Notes under the pieces: model-generated
The model's input: the letters and a program-made list of their open reading frames with translations, nothing else
Told to the model about the DNA's origin: nothing
Database searches by the model: none
NCBI RefSeq assembly: GCF_000519325.1
Contig: NZ_KI912613.1
Location: 3,863,859-3,927,858, forward strand
Direction: 5' to 3'
Source of the DNA: Patulibacter minatonensis DSM 18081
Lineage (GTDB): Bacteria; Actinomycetota; Thermoleophilia; Solirubrobacterales; Solirubrobacteraceae
Length of the DNA: 64,000 nt
Program-made: the position numbers and the translations under genes
Shown here: piece by piece, positions 61,201 to 64,000 of the stretch
How positions within the stretch are numbered: position 1 is the stretch's first letter
How the letters are laid out: each line of letters begins with the position of its first letter

Positions 61201-62279
61201 GCGCGGGGCTCGCTGCGATACGGGGCAGGATTTGGGACCTCGGCTGGCGCGATGACCGACTCGGCGGAATCGATCGGAGCATCGCCGAAAGCCAATGGCG
61301 AGGCGGGCGCGCAGACCATCCTGACCGTGTCGACCGGTACGGCAAGAAATACGGCTGGATTGCCTACTACGAGCTCGCCGGCCGACTTGATGACGCCCGC
61401 GTGCTCACCAAAGACTCCGCCGAGCACATTGTCGACCTTGATCCCTCGTTCCCCGACAAGCCACCGCCCCTGCCGGTGGAGATTCCTCGATGGGCCCGAG
61501 CTACACCCGTAAGACTGTCTGACTGGGTCCGCCGCGGAATCGTCACCGTCCCGGACGAGTTGCTCGCGCCCGCGGAGCTCGCCGGCACCGACGGTCCGTG
61601 GGTCGCGGTGAACGTCGTCCTGCGCGACCTCAACAACATCGCTGGCCGTCGGGCCTGGGGCGTCGTCGAGGCGCTGCTCGTGACCCCCCAAGTGGCCACC
61701 CAGTTCGAGGCAGCAGTCGGCGCGTCGTCAGGGTGGTCCGGGACACGCTGGCCTGGGGACCCGAGCGACTACTACACGTACGCTGGCGAGATCCCGTGGT
61801 CTCCGAAATTTGCGGCCTCGGTCATGCGCTGGGAGGAAAATCCCTATCGCTATTGGCTGGAGCTCCCTGGTGTGGGGACGTGCGACGCGGAGATCGTCAG
61901 CCACCGCTTCGCCTGGGAGAGCCACCACAGCACAACCAATCAGCAAGGCGGGTTGCTCGTCCCCTCGCGGCGGCTGACCGAGGCGATGGGGCTGCTCAGG
62001 TCCCCGGACGGCCTGGACCACGTCGATAGTGACGGCCGCGTTGCCGCTCGCGTGTTCCTCTCGCCCCCGCACTTCGAGTCTGGCAACGCGCTCTACATCC
62101 GCCGAGATGTGTTGGAGGGCTACGCCAAAAGCCTTCAACGTGAGGTGGTCCTCGTGGTGCGTGGCGAGCGCCAGCCCGACTACGAACTCGTCAGAAGTCG
62201 GCCGCAGTGGTACCTGAACGCTGTCAGATCGAACGCCCATGAGTGGGCGTTCGGTCGTCGGCTTAGCGACCTCGGCTAG
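58234..62279 (+). CDS. Nuclease-NACHT (STAND) NTPase, split by a -1 shift at A6
   Basis: Two overlapping frames read as one protein of 1348 residues if the ribosome shifts -1 at the six A's (58885-58890): ...AAALGKK then TKQLAEDLRQL. Frame 1 starts at ATG 58234, three bases after the previous gene. Its N-terminal domain has Glu48 and GWQCRWY (Gln70, Arg72), like PD-(D/E)xK nucleases of Mrr type. A coiled coil follows, then NACHT: Walker A VVGDAGRGKS (fused 334-341) and Walker B PIVIDGLNEAED (Asp409). The C-terminal ~700 residues are a helical sensor-like region. Frame 2 alone (GTG 58848) has no ribosome binding site. Related STAND proteins sense phage proteins and cut DNA. The shift may be real recoding, mutation or a homopolymer error. 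Confidence 0.85.
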
Positions 62280-62687
62280 TTGAGTTGCCTACGGTCTCCG
62301 TGAACACGGGACCGCATTGCCCCAGAAGAGGCGACGGCAGTTTCTGGCGGTAGGAGTCGCACGGCGGAGCGCCTCGTGTCCGACCGGTGGCCTGTAATCG
62401 AAGGCCGAGCGCGGTCGCCCGTGGCTGTATCAACCGACAGATGCATCTCTGGCTGGAACAATTGTGTCCCGTTCGGAGCGGATGGTGGGCGGCGTTGCGA
62501 GAACGACGCGCCCGGTTGGTGCGATGGGCGCTGCACGGTGGTCGGTTTCGACCGAGACAGAGTGGACGTCGCCAGGGGGTCGCGAAGAGGCGGAAGGTCA
62601 CTTCGCGACGGAGCTGATCGTCGAGGACGACCCCTGGCGTCGGCCCGGACCGATCGGCAGCGACCGCGGGAAAGTCCTCACCGGGCC
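62280..62687. other. Gap between convergent island genes
   Basis: About 410 bases. Several open frames cross it on both strands (one on the plus strand runs into the SIR2 gene), but none has a recognisable motif, a ribosome binding site or a consistent codon pattern. No clear terminator hairpin is seen. It may be degraded cargo. Confidence 0.5.
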
Positions 62688-63914
62688 TCACGGTATCGGC
62701 GGCGACTGCTCCGCGGGCCCGGTGTCGGAACCGAGAAGGTGTTGCAAACCGTCGCCGGCTCCCATCTCCAGATAGGTCATTCGGTTAGGTGGACGCTCCT
62801 GTCCTTCGGGGAGCCAGTCTGGGTTCAGCCGGGCCTTGAGACCGTCGCGATAGTCGGGCCCGGATCCGCGGCCGCCCCCAGAGGACCAGGACGGATCGAT
62901 GACGACGATCCCACGCCGATGGTCGGCGGCTAGCCACTGCTCAATGATGTGGTTCACGTGATCGTCTCGGTAGGCGTAGCCGATTGAGATGAGCGTCAGC
63001 GCTCCGGCGAGTCGCTGTTCGAATTCGCTCAGCATCGAGCGGAAGGGCCCGCCGCCCTTCAGTTTGCCGCGCTTGCCGAATACCACCTGGGGGGCACCAT
63101 GGTCGTCGATCCTGGCTACCGCGATCGCTTCCCGTGCGATGTGGCCTAGCTGCGCCTCGGAAGTGGCTGCTCTCCAGTCGATCGAACCGTGCAGTTTGAG
63201 GAGTCGTACGCCCTTCTCCGGGCCATCCCAGGAACGGTGCGACGTCCAGGATTCAATTCCGGTTGAGACGTCGATGCCTCGGGCGGCACCCTCCTGTTCG
63301 ACGGCAAGATCGTAGTTCAGGGTGGTTACGTCCACTCGCTTGTCTCTTGCCATCTCAAGCAGCGGACCGAGGTACGCCGTCTGTCCCGGCGGGATAGCCA
63401 CGAGCTGCTTCAGCTGTTGGACCATACGGTCCGCGAGCCCGCGGTAGACATCGCCTGTGCCTTGCCCTGTGGCAGATCTAATAAGGGCGACGACCTCATC
63501 GCGAGCGGTGTCGAAGCCCGGCTTCGCGAGGGCTTGAGCGAACCGCTTGTCCCAGAACGACGGCAGCCGGGGTCGGTCCCAGACGTCTACCGCAGGATGC
63601 CACGAAGCGACAAACGGGCTCACTTCGAGATCGCGTCGTTCGGCGAGGAGCTCGACCGCGGAATAAACGCGCTCTACGTCGAGGCTGCGGAGTGGGTCAT
63701 GCCCAGCCGCGGCGTCATACGCGGCGATCGCTCCGCAGACAAAGTTCAGGGCTTGTCCCGCCTGGTCGAGATATCCGGCTTCGTTGAACGACGCGAGCAG
63801 CTTCTGGGTCATCTGCAGAGACGTTGGAGCTCCGGCTTCGACCGACGCGCCGGCACCCAAAAGAAACATGGGGCTTGAGATCAGCGGTCGACTGGGGTTT
63901 GTCGCATCGTTCAC
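62688..63914 (-). CDS. SIR2-domain protein (likely NAD+-consuming defence effector)
   Basis: 408 residues from GTG 63914, chosen because -10 hexamer TACGAT lies six bases upstream; a TTG nine codons earlier is the alternative. The SIR2-like fold has MFLLGAGASVEAGAPT for NAD binding, TTLNYDLAVEQEGAARG, the catalytic-type His in RLLKLHGSIDW, and ISIGYAYRDDHVNHIIEQWL, a pattern typical of bacterial defence SIR2 proteins (ThsA, DSR and relatives). Those deplete NAD+ and abort infection. No second domain is obvious; the last 70 residues are Gly/Pro-rich. It converges on the NACHT gene and may act alone or with it. Confidence 0.88.
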   Translation of the reverse strand: MNDATNPSRPLISSPMFLLGAGASVEAGAPTSLQMTQKLLASFNEAGYLDQAGQALNFVCGAIAAYDAAAGHDPLRSLDVERVYSAVELLAERRDLEVSPFVASWHPAVDVWDRPRLPSFWDKRFAQALAKPGFDTARDEVVALIRSATGQGTGDVYRGLADRMVQQLKQLVAIPPGQTAYLGPLLEMARDKRVDVTTLNYDLAVEQEGAARGIDVSTGIESWTSHRSWDGPEKGVRLLKLHGSIDWRAATSEAQLGHIAREAIAVARIDDHGAPQVVFGKRGKLKGGGPFRSMLSEFEQRLAGALTLISIGYAYRDDHVNHIIEQWLAADHRRGIVVIDPSWSSGGGRGSGPDYRDGLKARLNPDWLPEGQERPPNRMTYLEMGAGDGLQHLLGSDTGPAEQSPPIP

Positions 63915-63920
63915 CTGGAC

Positions 63921-63926
63921 ATCGTA
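63921..63926 (-). promoter_or_regulatory. -10 element, leaderless spacing
   Basis: TACGAT on the minus strand, six bases before GTG 63914 of the SIR2 gene. Confidence 0.45.
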
Positions 63927-64000
63927 AGCCGCGAAATGCAACGCGCGTGGGCGGCTGTCACGAGGCCCCTACACCCGAGTCTCAAAGGACCGGCCCGTTC

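Noticed and set aside
62376-62933. Plus-strand open frame of 185 codons between the two island genes
   Set aside because: No ribosome binding site or motif, irregular composition, and its end overlaps the SIR2 gene on the other strand.

Overview
The window is chromosomal DNA from a very GC-rich bacterium. The gene order yebC-(glycosyltransferase)-ruvC-ruvA-ruvB-secDF-recJ-rel, the actinobacterial-type SOS box, the CysO-like sulfur carrier, F420-type LLM oxidoreductase, pdxST and secreted proteins with fibronectin-like 'FEYGT' repeats point to Actinomycetota, most likely Thermoleophilia (Solirubrobacterales). That placement is inference; there is no rRNA here to confirm it.

Layout. 1-11.5 kb: secreted and membrane proteins of unknown role, a solute-binding/von Willebrand A fusion, tRNA-Asn and tRNA-Met, a glycosyltransferase that seems to use a CTG start, and an LLM oxidoreductase. 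11.5-14 kb: an RpiR-type regulator and the vitamin B6 pair pdxS-pdxT. 14-29.8 kb: a surface-glycan district (glycosyltransferases, phosphomannomutase, a flippase, several methyltransferases, an old-yellow-enzyme reductase, an SDR), with yebC inside it. 29.8-40.4 kb: DNA repair and housekeeping. ruvCAB lies behind a perfect LexA box, followed by fused secDF, recJ and a bifunctional (p)ppGpp synthase/hydrolase. 40.4-55 kb: methyltransferases, a lipid-kinase-like protein, a secreted hydrolase, CorA, a SAM-I riboswitch controlling threonine synthase plus a CysO-like carrier, an acyltransferase, a PAS-GGDEF cyclase and a secreted M23 peptidase.

55.06-64 kb is an integrated island with visibly lower GC and different codon use. 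It starts at a 3' fragment of tRNA-Arg(CCG), followed by short direct repeats and a tyrosine integrase interrupted by one in-frame TGA. Its cargo looks like antiviral defence: a tight three-gene operon (radical SAM enzyme, small acidic protein, nuclease-NACHT NTPase split by a -1 shift at an A6 run) and a convergent SIR2-domain protein. The right end and the intact tRNA are predicted beyond the window.

Across the window, a -10 hexamer of the form TAnnnT or CAGAnT sits only 6-9 bases before many ATG/GTG starts, on both strands. This suggests that leaderless transcription is the normal promoter layout here. I used that spacing to choose several start codons. Many short gaps between same-strand genes are GTGA or TGATG overlaps, implying translational coupling.
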